Shown here piece by piece: positions 35,318 through 44,358 of a DNA stretch of 64,000 bases. Below the pieces are notes generated by a model that saw only the letters and a program-made list of their open reading frames with translations, was not told where the DNA came from and did no database searches. Source of the stretch: Streptomyces xanthophaeus (GTDB lineage Bacteria; Actinomycetota; Actinomycetes; Streptomycetales; Streptomycetaceae); assembly GCF_000725805.1 (NCBI RefSeq), contig NZ_KL647134.1, positions 124,001-188,000 on the forward strand, read 5' to 3'. The position numbers were made by a program, and so were the translations under genes. Every line of letters starts with the position of its first letter. Within the stretch, counting starts at the first letter, position 1.

Positions 35318-36388
35318 ATGTCCGGCATGTTCGGCATGCCGGTCAATCCGGTCGTGGCCCTGGACCGTGCTCTCGGCGGGCGCCTCCCCCAGGCCGCCCG
35401 GCTGTTCGTGTGCGCGGCCCTCCCCTGGTTCGTGTGCCTGTGGATCGGCACGAGCACGGCCCCGGTGCCCGCCGCCCTGCCCGCCGTCCTGATCCTGCGC
35501 GGGGACCTGTTCTCGGCTCCCCGGCTGGCCCTGGAGCGGCTCGTCGGCGTGGTCGCGGGCGTGGGGCTGAGCGTTGTCGTCCTGCACTGGCTGCCGGTGG
35601 GCTCCCTGTCGTTCCTGGTGCTCCTGGTGGGCGGCTGCGCCGGGATGTACCTGCTGCGCCACGACGGCTCCCCCAACCAGCAGGTGCTGGTCACCGCCCT
35701 GGTGATCTACGCGACGCCGGTCCCCGGCTACCCGCTGGCCCGGCTGTGGGAGAGCGCGGTCGGCATCGCCGTCGTGGCGCTCCTCGCCCCGTTGCTGTGG
35801 CCCCCGGACCTGTACCGCGAGGCCGCCGCCGGCCTGGAGGCGTACCGCACCGGACTCGGCGCCCGCCTCGGGCGGATCGCCGCTCTGGCGGCCGCCGGGC
35901 GTCCCACGGGCCCGGCCGTCCCCGCACCCGCGGAGGCCTTCGCGCTCTGGCACCGCCCGTACGAGCTGTCCGCCGCACTGGAGCACAGGTCGGCGCGGCT
36001 GCTCCTGCTGCCGCCCCGGCGGGTCCGCCCGGGGGCCTCGGACGCCCTGCGGCCCCGTCTGCGCCTGGCCGCGCGGACGGCTCCGGCCCTGTACTTCCTC
36101 ACGCGCGAGCTGGAGGTCCGGTCCGCCGACGGGGCGGCCGGGGCCGACGCGGCCGACGGGGCAGCGGTGCGCGCCATGGCCCCGCTCGTCTCGGCGACCG
36201 CCTCGGCCCTGGACCCGGCCCTGCGCGGCGAGGACGGCGCGCACTGCACCGGCCTGCTGCGCCGGGCCCGGGAGCTCGAAGCCGAGCACCGGGCGGCGTA
36301 TCCCGGCCGCCGGGACGCCGCGCTGCGGGCCGGGATCCACCTCACGCACGAGGCGCTGGCCGAGTACCTCGGTCCGTCCGCGGGCTGA
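35318..36388 (+). CDS. FUSC/aromatic-acid-exporter-like integral membrane protein
   Basis: The 356-residue protein has 5 or 6 membrane helices in its first ~165 residues (LFVCAALPWFVCLWIG, RLVGVVAGVGLSVVVLHW, FLVLLVGGCAGMYLL, ALVIYATP, AVGIAVVALLAPLLW) followed by a cytoplasmic helical domain of ~190 residues. This layout resembles one half of FUSC/YccS or aromatic acid exporters. Three in-frame ATGs occur close together at 35318, 35327 and 35336; the first is used here. The substrate is unknown. It follows the repeat array and is followed by 138 bases before cydA. Confidence 0.65.
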   Translation: MSGMFGMPVNPVVALDRALGGRLPQAARLFVCAALPWFVCLWIGTSTAPVPAALPAVLILRGDLFSAPRLALERLVGVVAGVGLSVVVLHWLPVGSLSFLVLLVGGCAGMYLLRHDGSPNQQVLVTALVIYATPVPGYPLARLWESAVGIAVVALLAPLLWPPDLYREAAAGLEAYRTGLGARLGRIAALAAAGRPTGPAVPAPAEAFALWHRPYELSAALEHRSARLLLLPPRRVRPGASDALRPRLRLAARTAPALYFLTRELEVRSADGAAGADAADGAAVRAMAPLVSATASALDPALRGEDGAHCTGLLRRARELEAEHRAAYPGRRDAALRAGIHLTHEALAEYLGPSAG

Positions 36389-36526
36389 ACAGGACCGGAC
36401 CCGTGCGCCGTCCGGCGTACATCGTGAGCCGTCGGACCGCCGCTGCCGGGCCGCGTGCCCGCCCCGGGCAAGAGTGTCCCCTGCCGACCGGTGCCGACCG
36501 GGTACGCGGAACGAAGGAGGATCCGG

Positions 36527-38035
36527 ATGGAGCTGGCGGTGGCCTTCGACACGATGGCCCGGTGGCAGTTCGGCATGACGACCGTCTACCACTTCCTGTT
36601 CGTCCCGCTCACGATCTCCCTCGCCACCCTGGTCGCCCTCGTGCAGACGGCCTGGGTGCGCACGGGGAAGGGGAAGTACCTCGCGGCCACCAAGTTCTGG
36701 GGGCGGCTGCTCCTGATCAACATGGCGGTGGGTGTCGTCACCGGCATCGTGCTGGAGTTCCAGTTCGGGATGAACTGGTCGGCCTATTCACGCTTCGTCG
36801 GGGACATCTTCGGGGCGCCGCTGGCCTTCGAGGCGCTGATCGCCTTCTTCGTCGAGTCCACCTTCGTCGGCCTGTGGGTGTTCGGATGGGACCGGCTGCC
36901 GAAGCGCATCCACCTCGCCTGCATCTGGATCGTCGCGGTCGCCTCCATGCTGTCCGCCTACTTCATCCTGGCGGCCAATTCCTGGATGCAGCACCCCGTC
37001 GGCTACCGGATCAACGAGGAGCGCGGCCGCGCCGAGCTCACCGACTTCTGGCTCGTGCTCACCCAGAACACGACGCTGGTCGTCGTCTACCACACCCTCT
37101 CGGCCGCCTTCCTGGTCGGCGGGGCCTTCATGGCCGGCATCGCAGCCCTGCACCTGCGGCGCGGCCGGCACGTGCCGGTGATGCGGGCCTCCCTGCGGCT
37201 GGGGCTGGTGACGCTGACGCTCGCCGGGGTGCTGGTGGCCTTCAGCGGGGACACCCTCGGCAAGGTCATGGTCCAGCAGCAGCCGATGAAGATGGCCGCC
37301 GCCGAGGCGCTGTGGGACGGCCAGACGTCCGCCCCGTTCTCGGTGTTCGCCGTCGGTGACGTCTCCAAGGGGCACAACAGCGTGGAGTGGTCGGTCCCCG
37401 GCCTGCTCTCGTTCCTCGCAGTGGGGAACTTCACCGGGTACGTGGCGGGCATCAACGACACCCAGGCGGTCGAGGAGGCACAGCACGGACCGGGCGACTA
37501 CCGGCCCGACATCCCGGTCGCGTTCTGGGGCTTCCGCTTCATGATGGGCTTCGGCATGGCCTCGCTGGCCATCGGCGCCCTGGGGCTCTGGCTGACCCGC
37601 CGGAAGGTCCTGCTCGCCCCGGGCCTGCGGACCGGGGAGGACGAGGTGCCGCACCTGGCCCTGACCCGCCGCCGGACCCTGGGGTCCCTGCTGACCACCT
37701 GGTACTGGCGCGCGGCCGTGTGGACGCTGGCCTTCCCCCTGATCGCCTGTTCCTGGGGCTGGATTTTCACCGAGATGGGCCGCCAGCCCTGGGTGGTCTA
37801 CGGCGTCCTGCGCACCGCCGACGCGGTCTCCCCGACGGTCTCCCGCGGCGAGGTCGTCGCCTCGATCACCGCATTCGGCCTGCTGTACGCGCTGCTCGCC
37901 GTGGTCGAGGTCCGCCTCATGGCCAAGTACGTCATGGCGGGGCCGCCCGAGCTCACCGCGGCCGACCTCGCCCCGCCCCGCCGGATCGGCGGCGACGAAG
38001 GGGACCCCGACCGGCCGATGGCGTTCTCGTACTGA
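36527..38035 (+). CDS. cydA: Cytochrome bd-type ubiquinol oxidase subunit I, without adjacent cydB
   Basis: This 502-residue protein is full-length CydA with about nine membrane helices. It has the heme b595 His in VYHFLFVPL, the conserved acidic residues in LEFQFGMNW and FEALIAFFVEST, the heme b558 His in VVYHTLSAAF and the GRQPW motif. The short Q-loop region follows GDTLGKVM. These point to an active heme subunit. The downstream gene is an acyl-CoA dehydrogenase on the same strand, so there is no cydB, cydC or cydD here. An AAGGAGG site 6 bases before the ATG is ideal. In typical loci cydB follows directly. Confidence 0.9.
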   Translation: MELAVAFDTMARWQFGMTTVYHFLFVPLTISLATLVALVQTAWVRTGKGKYLAATKFWGRLLLINMAVGVVTGIVLEFQFGMNWSAYSRFVGDIFGAPLAFEALIAFFVESTFVGLWVFGWDRLPKRIHLACIWIVAVASMLSAYFILAANSWMQHPVGYRINEERGRAELTDFWLVLTQNTTLVVVYHTLSAAFLVGGAFMAGIAALHLRRGRHVPVMRASLRLGLVTLTLAGVLVAFSGDTLGKVMVQQQPMKMAAAEALWDGQTSAPFSVFAVGDVSKGHNSVEWSVPGLLSFLAVGNFTGYVAGINDTQAVEEAQHGPGDYRPDIPVAFWGFRFMMGFGMASLAIGALGLWLTRRKVLLAPGLRTGEDEVPHLALTRRRTLGSLLTTWYWRAAVWTLAFPLIACSWGWIFTEMGRQPWVVYGVLRTADAVSPTVSRGEVVASITAFGLLYALLAVVEVRLMAKYVMAGPPELTAADLAPPRRIGGDEGDPDRPMAFSY

Positions 38036-38144
38036 GTCAGGTCCGTCACCCTCTCTGGACAGGGAGGACAACCCGCCGGTAACTTAATCTGAGCAAGCGC
38101 TTAGGCAGAGGCGGCGGACCGCCGCGCACCGAAGGGAGCCGGCC

Positions 38145-39302
38145 GTGCGCCGTACCGTTTTCAACGAGGACCACGAGGCGTTCCGCGAGACCATCCGCGC
38201 CTTCATCGAGGCCGAGGTCGTCCCCGTCTACGACGAGTGGTTCCAGGCCGGCCAGGCGCCCCGCGACTTCTACTACAAGCTCGGCGAGCTGGGCGTCTTC
38301 GGCATCAACGTGCCCGAGGAGTTCGGCGGCGCGGGCCTGGACACGCACAAGTTCGAAGCCGTGCTCTACGAGGAGACCTCGCGCGCGGGCGTGAACTTCG
38401 GCGGCTCCGGCGTGCACGTGCTGCTCGCCCTCCCCTACATCAAGATGCTCGCCAACGACGAGCAGAAGAAGCGTTACCTCGAGAAGTTCGTCACCGGCGA
38501 GGAGATGTGGGCGCTCGCCATGACCGAGCCGGGCACCGGCTCCGACGTCGCGGGCATGAAGACCACCGCCAAGCTCTCCGAGGACGGCACCCACTACGTC
38601 CTCAACGGCGCCAAGACCTTCATCACGGGCGGCGTGCACGCCGACCGCGTCATCGTCTGCGCCCGCACCTCCGCCCCGCGCGAGGACGACCGCCGCTTCG
38701 GCATCTCCCTGTTCGCCGTGGACACCAAGTCCGCCGGCTACTCCATCGGCCGCAAGCTGGACAAGCTCGGCCTGCGCACCTCCGACACCGCCGAGCTGGC
38801 GTTCGTCGACGTGCAGGTGCCGGTCGAGGACCTGCTCGGCGAGGAGAACAAGGGCTTCTACTACCTCGGCGCCAACCTGCCGTCCGAGCGCTGGGGCATC
38901 GCCTTCGGTGCGTACGCGCAGGCCAAGGCCGCCGTCCGGTTCGCCCAGCAGTACGTGACGGAGCGCACCGTCTTCGGCAAGCCGGTCGCGCACTTCCAGA
39001 ACACCAAGTTCGAACTGGCCTCCTGCCAGGCCGAGGTGGACGCCGCCGAGGCGGTCGCCGACCGCGCCCTGGAGGCCCTGGACGCCGGTGAGCTGACCGC
39101 CGCCGAGGCCGCCTCGGCGAAGCTGTTCTGCACCGAGGTCGCGCACCGCGTCATCGACAAGTGCCTCCAGCTGCACGGCGGTTACGGCTACATGAACGAG
39201 TACCCGATCGCCCGTCTGTACGCCGACAACCGCGTGAACCGCATCTACGGCGGCACCAGCGAGGTCATGAAGTCCATCATCGCCAAGTCGATGGGCCTGT
39301 AA
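38145..39302 (+). CDS. Acyl-CoA dehydrogenase
   Basis: This 385-residue FAD enzyme has the acyl-CoA dehydrogenase signature: EPGTGSDVAGMKTTA, LRTSDTAELAFVDVQVP, and LQLHGGYGYMNEYPIARLYAD near the C-terminus. It resembles, from memory, the second dehydrogenase (AcdH2-like) near this locus in S. coelicolor. The substrate chain is unknown; short branched chains are likely given the neighbours. GTG start with GAAGGGAG before it. The upstream gap holds AAGCGCTT (38095-38102), a possible operator core. It precedes a thioesterase by 36 bases, suggesting a shared unit. Confidence 0.88.
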   Translation: MRRTVFNEDHEAFRETIRAFIEAEVVPVYDEWFQAGQAPRDFYYKLGELGVFGINVPEEFGGAGLDTHKFEAVLYEETSRAGVNFGGSGVHVLLALPYIKMLANDEQKKRYLEKFVTGEEMWALAMTEPGTGSDVAGMKTTAKLSEDGTHYVLNGAKTFITGGVHADRVIVCARTSAPREDDRRFGISLFAVDTKSAGYSIGRKLDKLGLRTSDTAELAFVDVQVPVEDLLGEENKGFYYLGANLPSERWGIAFGAYAQAKAAVRFAQQYVTERTVFGKPVAHFQNTKFELASCQAEVDAAEAVADRALEALDAGELTAAEAASAKLFCTEVAHRVIDKCLQLHGGYGYMNEYPIARLYADNRVNRIYGGTSEVMKSIIAKSMGL

Positions 39303-39338
39303 GGGACCGACAGGTCCCGCCGGACCTACCCTTCCCCC

Positions 39339-40217
39339 ATGAACGAGGAACTGACGGCGCTCCTCGATCTGCTCGACCTCGAGCAGATCGAGGAGAACAT
39401 CTTCCGCGGTACCAGCCGTCCGTCGCTGGTACCGCGGGTCTTCGGCGGTCAGGTCGCGGCCCAGGCACTGGTCGCGGCCGGCCGGACCGTGCCCGCGGAC
39501 CGCACCGCGCACTCGCTGCACTCGTACTTCCTGCGCGCCGGCGACCCGGGCGCGCCCATCGTCTACTCCGTGGACCGGATCCGCGACGGGCGCTCCTTCA
39601 CCACGCGCCGGGTCGTCGCCGTCCAGCACGGCCAGCCGATCTTCCACCTCTCGGCGTCCTTCCAGACGTACGAGGAGGGGCTCGACCACCAGGCCGTCAT
39701 GCCCGAGGCCCCCGACCCGGAGACCCTGCCCACCGCGGCCGAGTCCCTGCCCGCGTACCGGGAGACCTTCCGGGACCCGGGCACCGTGGAGCGGCTGATC
39801 GACGCCCGCGGCGCCGTGGACCTGCGGTACGCCACCACCCCGCCCTGGGGCAGCGTCGGCACGCCCGTGGAACCGCGCTCGCAGGTGTGGTTCCGGACGG
39901 CCGGGAAGCTGGAGAGCGACGACGCCCTGCTGCACACCTGCCTGGCCACCTACGTCTCCGACATGACCCTCCTCGACTCGGTGCTGCTCGCGCACGGCCG
40001 GGGCGGCTGGGCCGTCGGCGACGTGGTCGGCGCCTCGCTCGACCACGCCATGTGGTTCCACCGGCCGTTCCGCGCGGACGAATGGCTGCTGTACGACCAG
40101 GAGTCGCCCTCGTCGGCGGCGGGCCGGGGCCTGGGCCAGGCCCGTATCTGGACGCAGGACGGCCGGCTGGCCGTGACCGTCATCCAGGAGGGTGTCGTAC
40201 GCGTCCCCCGCGGCTGA
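39339..40217 (+). CDS. tesB: Acyl-CoA thioesterase II
   Basis: This 292-residue protein is a double hot-dog TesB. The first half has FRGTSRPSLVPRVFGGQVAAQAL and FLRAGDPGAPIVYSVDRIRDGRSF; the second half has ATYVSDMTLLDSVLL and LDHAMWFHRPFRADEWLLYDQ, with Asp/Thr/Gln positions typical of the active site. TesB cleaves acyl-CoA to free acid and CoA. It may adjust the CoA pool beside the acyl-CoA dehydrogenase 36 bases upstream. Confidence 0.9.
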   Translation: MNEELTALLDLLDLEQIEENIFRGTSRPSLVPRVFGGQVAAQALVAAGRTVPADRTAHSLHSYFLRAGDPGAPIVYSVDRIRDGRSFTTRRVVAVQHGQPIFHLSASFQTYEEGLDHQAVMPEAPDPETLPTAAESLPAYRETFRDPGTVERLIDARGAVDLRYATTPPWGSVGTPVEPRSQVWFRTAGKLESDDALLHTCLATYVSDMTLLDSVLLAHGRGGWAVGDVVGASLDHAMWFHRPFRADEWLLYDQESPSSAAGRGLGQARIWTQDGRLAVTVIQEGVVRVPRG

Positions 40218-40230
40218 CCGGGGCCGCCGG

Positions 40231-41091
40231 TCAGTCCCACCAGAACGCCCAGTGCGCGGCGTCGACGAGGGCCTCGTCCGCGTAGGCGCGCAGGCTGCCC
40301 GATCCCTGCCAGACGTTGTCCGGGCAGAAGGCGAAGTGCTCCGCGGCGACGGGCAGGGCTCCGGCCGTGGTCCGTGGCGGGGCGGCCACCGACACGTGCA
40401 GCTCGTCGAAGCCGAGGGCGACGACGCGGGCGCCGAACCGCTCCTCCCAGGAGCGCAGGACGGCGCTGACGAGGGCCACGTCGTTCTCGTGGTTCAGCGG
40501 CCCGCACCAGCCCATCGCCGTGAGGACGTCGGCGCCCCGGCCCGCGGGGACCAGCGCGAGGCGGGGGCTCCCCAGCACGCCCGTCAGGATCAGTTCGTCC
40601 GCCAGCCGCGCGGCCTCGCCCTCCGGGTCCTGCGCCTCCTGCGGGTCCTGCCCCGGGGTCCCGGCCGCCGCCAGTCCCGGCCAGTCGCGGCCGAAGGGGG
40701 CGATGAGCTCCTCCCCCTCCTCGCCCTCCTCGGCGTCGGGGACCACGGCCTGCCAGAACTCCCGCAGCACCGGCTCGACGTGGTGGTCGTCGGGGTCGGA
40801 CATCCGCTCCGGGGTCAGCTCCCCCTCCCACCAGCCCTCCACGCCGCTGCGGTCCTGGAGCAGCACCGCCTGCAGGCCCGCGGCGGCCAGCGCCGGGAGC
40901 TCGCGGTGCGCGGCGAGCACGCCCGGGCCCACGGGCTCGTCGGATATCCACAGCAACGGCGCGCGCCGCCCCCGCCCCCGGCCCGGCGCGGGCACCAGGG
41001 CTCCGGGCGGCAGTTCCAGCCCCAGGGAGCGCCCCCGGGGATCGTCGGCCAGTACGGACAGCGGGTGGTGCGGCTTCGGCTCGGTCGGCAT
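40231..41091 (-). CDS. DUF4253 domain protein
   Basis: This 286-residue protein resembles the DUF4253 group: an N-terminal alpha/beta region (LLWISDEPVGPGVLAAHRELPALAAAG), an acidic linker (EEGEEGEEL), and a C-terminal half with PLNHENDVALVSAVLRSWEERFGARVV, FDELHVSVAAPP and FCPDNVWQG. It has no signal or membrane segment. The function is unknown; members are often near toxin-immunity or metal genes, but not here. It is convergent with tesB, with 13 bases between. Confidence 0.75.
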   Translation of the reverse strand: MPTEPKPHHPLSVLADDPRGRSLGLELPPGALVPAPGRGRGRRAPLLWISDEPVGPGVLAAHRELPALAAAGLQAVLLQDRSGVEGWWEGELTPERMSDPDDHHVEPVLREFWQAVVPDAEEGEEGEELIAPFGRDWPGLAAAGTPGQDPQEAQDPEGEAARLADELILTGVLGSPRLALVPAGRGADVLTAMGWCGPLNHENDVALVSAVLRSWEERFGARVVALGFDELHVSVAAPPRTTAGALPVAAEHFAFCPDNVWQGSGSLRAYADEALVDAAHWAFWWD

Positions 41092-41161
41092 GGATCGACC
41101 GTAACCGCCGCCACTGACAGGCCCGTTGACCAGGCCGTTCACCAGGCCTCCGACCGGCCCG

Positions 41162-41971
41162 TCAGGTGAGCAGGCCGGCCGTGGAGAGCAGGTAGGCCAC
41201 CATCGGGTCGTAGTGGCGCGGGTCGCGGACGTGGTCGTCCAGGGGCACCGCCACCTGGAGGGTGCCCTCGGCCTCGCCGACGAAGAGCGCCGGGTCGTTG
41301 CAGTCCGCGTAGCCCACCGCGTCCAGGCCCCGCTGGGCCGCGCGGCCGGCCCAGCCGTGGTCGGCGACGACCAGGTCGGGCTGGGGGCGGCCCGCCGCGG
41401 CGAGCCCGTCCAGGATCGCGTTCATGGGTTCCGGCGAATGGGTGTGCCACAGCGTCGCGCCCCGCTCCAGCACGGCGACGTCCGCGAACTGCCAGACCGA
41501 GCCCTCGTCGGCGGTCAGCCCGGCCGGGATGACGACGATCTCGCAGCCCGCTGCGCGCAGGGCGTCGGCGGTGGCCCGGTGGACGTCCAGCAGGCCGCCC
41601 GGGTGCCCGGTGGCCAGGAGCACGCTCTGCCGGTCCAGCGCGGCCTTGTGCAGGCGCGCCGCGAGGCGGTCCAGGCCCGAGACGGTCAGCTCGGGGTCGA
41701 TGGTGTCCTGGCCGAAGCGGTGCGCCGGGTCGTCCACGACCCCGCAGCGCTCCGCCATCACCGCGAGGACGTCCTGCTCGTCGCTCCAGCGGTCGCCCAG
41801 TTCCAGGCCGAGCCAGTAGTGCCGGTCGCCGTTGGCGAGCTTGCGGTAGTGGGAGAGGTTGTTCTCGCGCGGGGTGGCGACCTGCCCCGCGATCCGCGTG
41901 CGGACCAGGTGGTCGATGAGTTCGGCGCGGCTGGGTACGGGCGTCTCTATCGGCTTCGGCATGGGGGCCAT
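41162..41971 (-). CDS. Phosphatase-like protein, conserved in actinomycetes
   Basis: The 269-residue protein is usually labelled a phosphatase in Streptomyces, although classical HAD or PAP motifs are not obvious. Conserved stretches are PRENNLSHYRKLANGDRHYWLG, VLLATGHPGGLLDVHRATA, HTHSPEPMNAILDGL and VVADHGWAGRAAQRG. Several His/Asp residues could bind metal. ATGs at 41971 and 41962 are both possible starts. It is 56 bases downstream of the TetR gene and may be on its transcript. No role can be asserted. Confidence 0.6.
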   Translation of the reverse strand: MAPMPKPIETPVPSRAELIDHLVRTRIAGQVATPRENNLSHYRKLANGDRHYWLGLELGDRWSDEQDVLAVMAERCGVVDDPAHRFGQDTIDPELTVSGLDRLAARLHKAALDRQSVLLATGHPGGLLDVHRATADALRAAGCEIVVIPAGLTADEGSVWQFADVAVLERGATLWHTHSPEPMNAILDGLAAAGRPQPDLVVADHGWAGRAAQRGLDAVGYADCNDPALFVGEAEGTLQVAVPLDDHVRDPRHYDPMVAYLLSTAGLLT

Positions 41972-42027
41972 TGTGCCGCCGCCCCGCCGGAGCCGCCTCG
42001 TCCGTCCCGCCCAGCGGACGCGCCGCC

Positions 42028-42606
42028 TCACCCCGTCAGCGCCCCGAACGCCCCGTTCGCGAGCCGCCGCAGCAGGGACTCCGTGGCCTCCCGCCCCAGG
42101 GCCGCCAGGTGGGGGGTGGAGTTCAGCAGGCCGAAGACGGCGTGCACGGACACCCGTACCTCCGCCTCGCCCGTCCCGGGGTGCAGCTGGCGCACGACGT
42201 CCACCCACAGTTCCACGTACTGCCGCTGCAGCTGCCGGACCAGCTTGCGGTCGGCCTCGCGCAGCCGGTCGAGCTCGCGGTCGTGCACGGTGATCAGCGC
42301 CCGGTCGTCCAGGGCGAAGTCGATGTGCCCGTCGATGAGGGAGGCCAGGACCCGCGCCGGGTCGCCGGAGGCCTGCGCCACCCGGAGCCGGCCGCCGGTC
42401 AGCAGCCGCTCGCTGATGCCGACCAGCAGCTCGGCGAGCATGGCGTCCTTGCCCGCGAAATGGCGGTACAGGCCGGGGCCGCTGATGCCCACGGCGGCCC
42501 CTATCTCGTCGACGCCGACACCGTGGAACCCACGCGCGGCGAAGAGACGAGCGGCCTCACTGAGGATCTGCTCGCGACGGGTGGGGGCGGCCGCTCTGGT
42601 GCTCAT
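42028..42606 (-). CDS. TetR-family repressor, AccR-like
   Basis: This 192-residue protein has an N-terminal TetR HTH (REQILSEAARLFAARGFHGVGVDEIGAAVGISGPGLYRHF) and a helical ligand domain. It diverges from the carboxylase operon across 112 bases holding two GTTAA-N6-TTAAC-type sites. This is the 16-base operator reported for AccR, a repressor of short-chain acyl-CoA metabolism in S. avermitilis. It therefore probably represses both itself and the leucine-degradation operon and responds to acyl-CoA esters. Assignment to AccR rests on the site and position. Confidence 0.85.
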   Translation of the reverse strand: MSTRAAAPTRREQILSEAARLFAARGFHGVGVDEIGAAVGISGPGLYRHFAGKDAMLAELLVGISERLLTGGRLRVAQASGDPARVLASLIDGHIDFALDDRALITVHDRELDRLREADRKLVRQLQRQYVELWVDVVRQLHPGTGEAEVRVSVHAVFGLLNSTPHLAALGREATESLLRRLANGAFGALTG

Positions 42607-42629
42607 GGGAAACCATTCTAGACAGGGCC

Positions 42630-42645
42630 GTTAGCGGTCGTTAAC
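42630..42645. promoter_or_regulatory. AccR-type operator 1 (proximal to the tetR gene)
   Basis: GTTAG-CGGTCG-TTAAC fits GTTAA-N6-TTAAC with one mismatch. It lies 24 bases upstream of the TetR start, a position that would block its promoter. Confidence 0.7.
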
Positions 42646-42660
42646 CTAGGTCCCACACAC

Positions 42661-42676
42661 GTTAACGACCATTAAC
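42661..42676. promoter_or_regulatory. AccR-type operator 2 (proximal to the carboxylase operon)
   Basis: GTTAA-CGACCA-TTAAC is an exact match to the 16-base AccR motif. It is a near inverted copy of operator 1 (14 of 16 positions), 31 bases away centre to centre, and 43 bases before the carboxylase start. Confidence 0.75.
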
Positions 42677-42718
42677 AGCGTGCACCGAGCAGGTGGAACG
42701 AGCAAGGGAGCTCGACCG

Positions 42719-44335
42719 ATGCAGCAGGCACCAGTGCTGACGAGCGCCGCGGACCCGGCGTCCGAGGCCTGGCGGACCAATGAGGCCGCCCACCGCGAGC
42801 TGAGCGAGGGCCTGCGCGCCCGGCTCGACGCGGCCCGGCTCGGCGGCGGCGAGAAGGCCCGGGCCCGCCACACCGCCCGCGGCAAGCTCCTCCCGCGCGA
42901 GCGCGTGGACACCCTCCTGGACCCCGGATCGCCCTTCCTGGAGCTGGCCCCGCTGGCCGCCGAGGGCATGTACGGGGGCGCCGCGCCCGCGGCCGGGGTC
43001 ATCGCGGGCATCGGCCGGGTCAGCGGCCGCGAGTGCGTGATCGTGGCGAACGACGCCACCGTCAAGGGCGGCACGTACTACCCGATGACCGTCAAGAAGC
43101 ACCTGCGCGCCCAGGAAGTGGCCCTGGAGAATCGTCTCCCCTGCCTCTACCTGGTCGACTCGGGCGGCGCCTTCCTGCCCATGCAGGACGAGGTCTTCCC
43201 GGACCGCGAGCACTTCGGCCGGATCTTCTACAACCAGGCGCGCATGTCGGGCGCCGGCATCCCGCAGATCGCCGCCGTCCTCGGCTCCTGCACCGCGGGC
43301 GGCGCGTACGTCCCCGCCATGAGCGACGAGGCCGTCATCGTCCGCAACCAGGGCACGATCTTCCTCGGCGGCCCGCCGCTGGTGAAGGCGGCGACCGGCG
43401 AGGTGGTCACGGCGGAGGAGCTCGGCGGCGGCGAGGTCCACTCCCGGGTCTCCGGCGTGACCGACCACCTCGCGGAGGACGACGCGCACGCGCTGCGGAT
43501 CGTCCGCAACATCGTGGCGACCCTGCCCGAGCGCGGGGCGCTGCCCTGGTCGGTGGAGGCCCCCGAGGAGCCCAAGGTGGACCCCGAGGGCCTGTACGGC
43601 GCGGTCCCCGTCGACTCCCGCACCCCCTACGACGCCCGCGAGATCATCGCGCGGGTCGTGGACGGCTCCCGCTTCCAGGAGTTCAAGGCGGAGTTCGGGC
43701 AGACGCTGGTCACCGGCTTCGCCCGGATCCACGGACACCCGGTCGGCATCATCGCCAACAACGGCATCCTGTTCGCCGAATCCGCCCAGAAGGGCGCCCA
43801 CTTCATCGAGCTGTGCGACCAGCGCGGCATCCCGCTGCTCTTCCTCCAGAACATCTCGGGCTTCATGGTCGGCCGGGACTACGAGGCGGGCGGCATCGCC
43901 AAGCACGGCGCCAAGATGGTGACGGCCGTGGCCTGCGCCCGGGTGCCGAAGCTGACGGTGGTGGTCGGCGGCTCGTACGGCGCGGGCAACTACTCGATGT
44001 GCGGGCGGGCGTACTCGCCGCGGTTCCTGTGGATGTGGCCCAACGCGAAGATCTCCGTCATGGGCGGGGAGCAGGCCGCCTCGGTGCTCGCCACGGTCAA
44101 GCGCGACCAGATCGAGGGCGCGGGCCAGGAGTGGCCGGCCGAGGACGAGGAGGCCTTCAAGGCCCCGGTCCGGGCGCAGTACGAGGAACAGGGCAACGCC
44201 TACTACGCCACCGCGCGGCTGTGGGACGACGGGGTCATCGACCCGATGGAGACCCGGCAGGTGCTGGGACTGGCCCTGACCGCGTGCGCGAACGCCCCGC
44301 TGGGCGACTCGGGCTTCGGCATCTTCCGTATGTGA
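42719..44335 (+). CDS. accD1: Acyl-CoA carboxylase beta subunit, probable 3-methylcrotonyl-CoA carboxylase
   Basis: This 538-residue carboxyltransferase has both ClpP-fold halves: [24 protein letters not shown] and [17 protein letters not shown] in the first, and [24 protein letters not shown] with [15 protein letters not shown] in the second. These match methylcrotonyl-CoA carboxylase beta subunits more than propionyl-CoA types. It transfers CO2 from biotin to 3-methylcrotonyl-CoA in leucine breakdown. Its ATG has AAGGGAG 6 bases upstream. The alpha subunit follows after 23 bases. The in vivo substrate range may include acetyl- or propionyl-CoA. Confidence 0.9.
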   Translation: MQQAPVLTSAADPASEAWRTNEAAHRELSEGLRARLDAARLGGGEKARARHTARGKLLPRERVDTLLDPGSPFLELAPLAAEGMYGGAAPAAGVIAGIGRVSGRECVIVANDATVKGGTYYPMTVKKHLRAQEVALENRLPCLYLVDSGGAFLPMQDEVFPDREHFGRIFYNQARMSGAGIPQIAAVLGSCTAGGAYVPAMSDEAVIVRNQGTIFLGGPPLVKAATGEVVTAEELGGGEVHSRVSGVTDHLAEDDAHALRIVRNIVATLPERGALPWSVEAPEEPKVDPEGLYGAVPVDSRTPYDAREIIARVVDGSRFQEFKAEFGQTLVTGFARIHGHPVGIIANNGILFAESAQKGAHFIELCDQRGIPLLFLQNISGFMVGRDYEAGGIAKHGAKMVTAVACARVPKLTVVVGGSYGAGNYSMCGRAYSPRFLWMWPNAKISVMGGEQAASVLATVKRDQIEGAGQEWPAEDEEAFKAPVRAQYEEQGNAYYATARLWDDGVIDPMETRQVLGLALTACANAPLGDSGFGIFRM

Positions 44336-44358
44336 CGTGTGACGTGAGGACCTCACTG

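Noticed and set aside
38095..38102. AAGCGCTT as an operator of the acyl-CoA dehydrogenase gene
   Set aside because: It is only 8 bases long, the flanks are not symmetric, and no cognate regulator is adjacent. Mentioned only in the gene entry.
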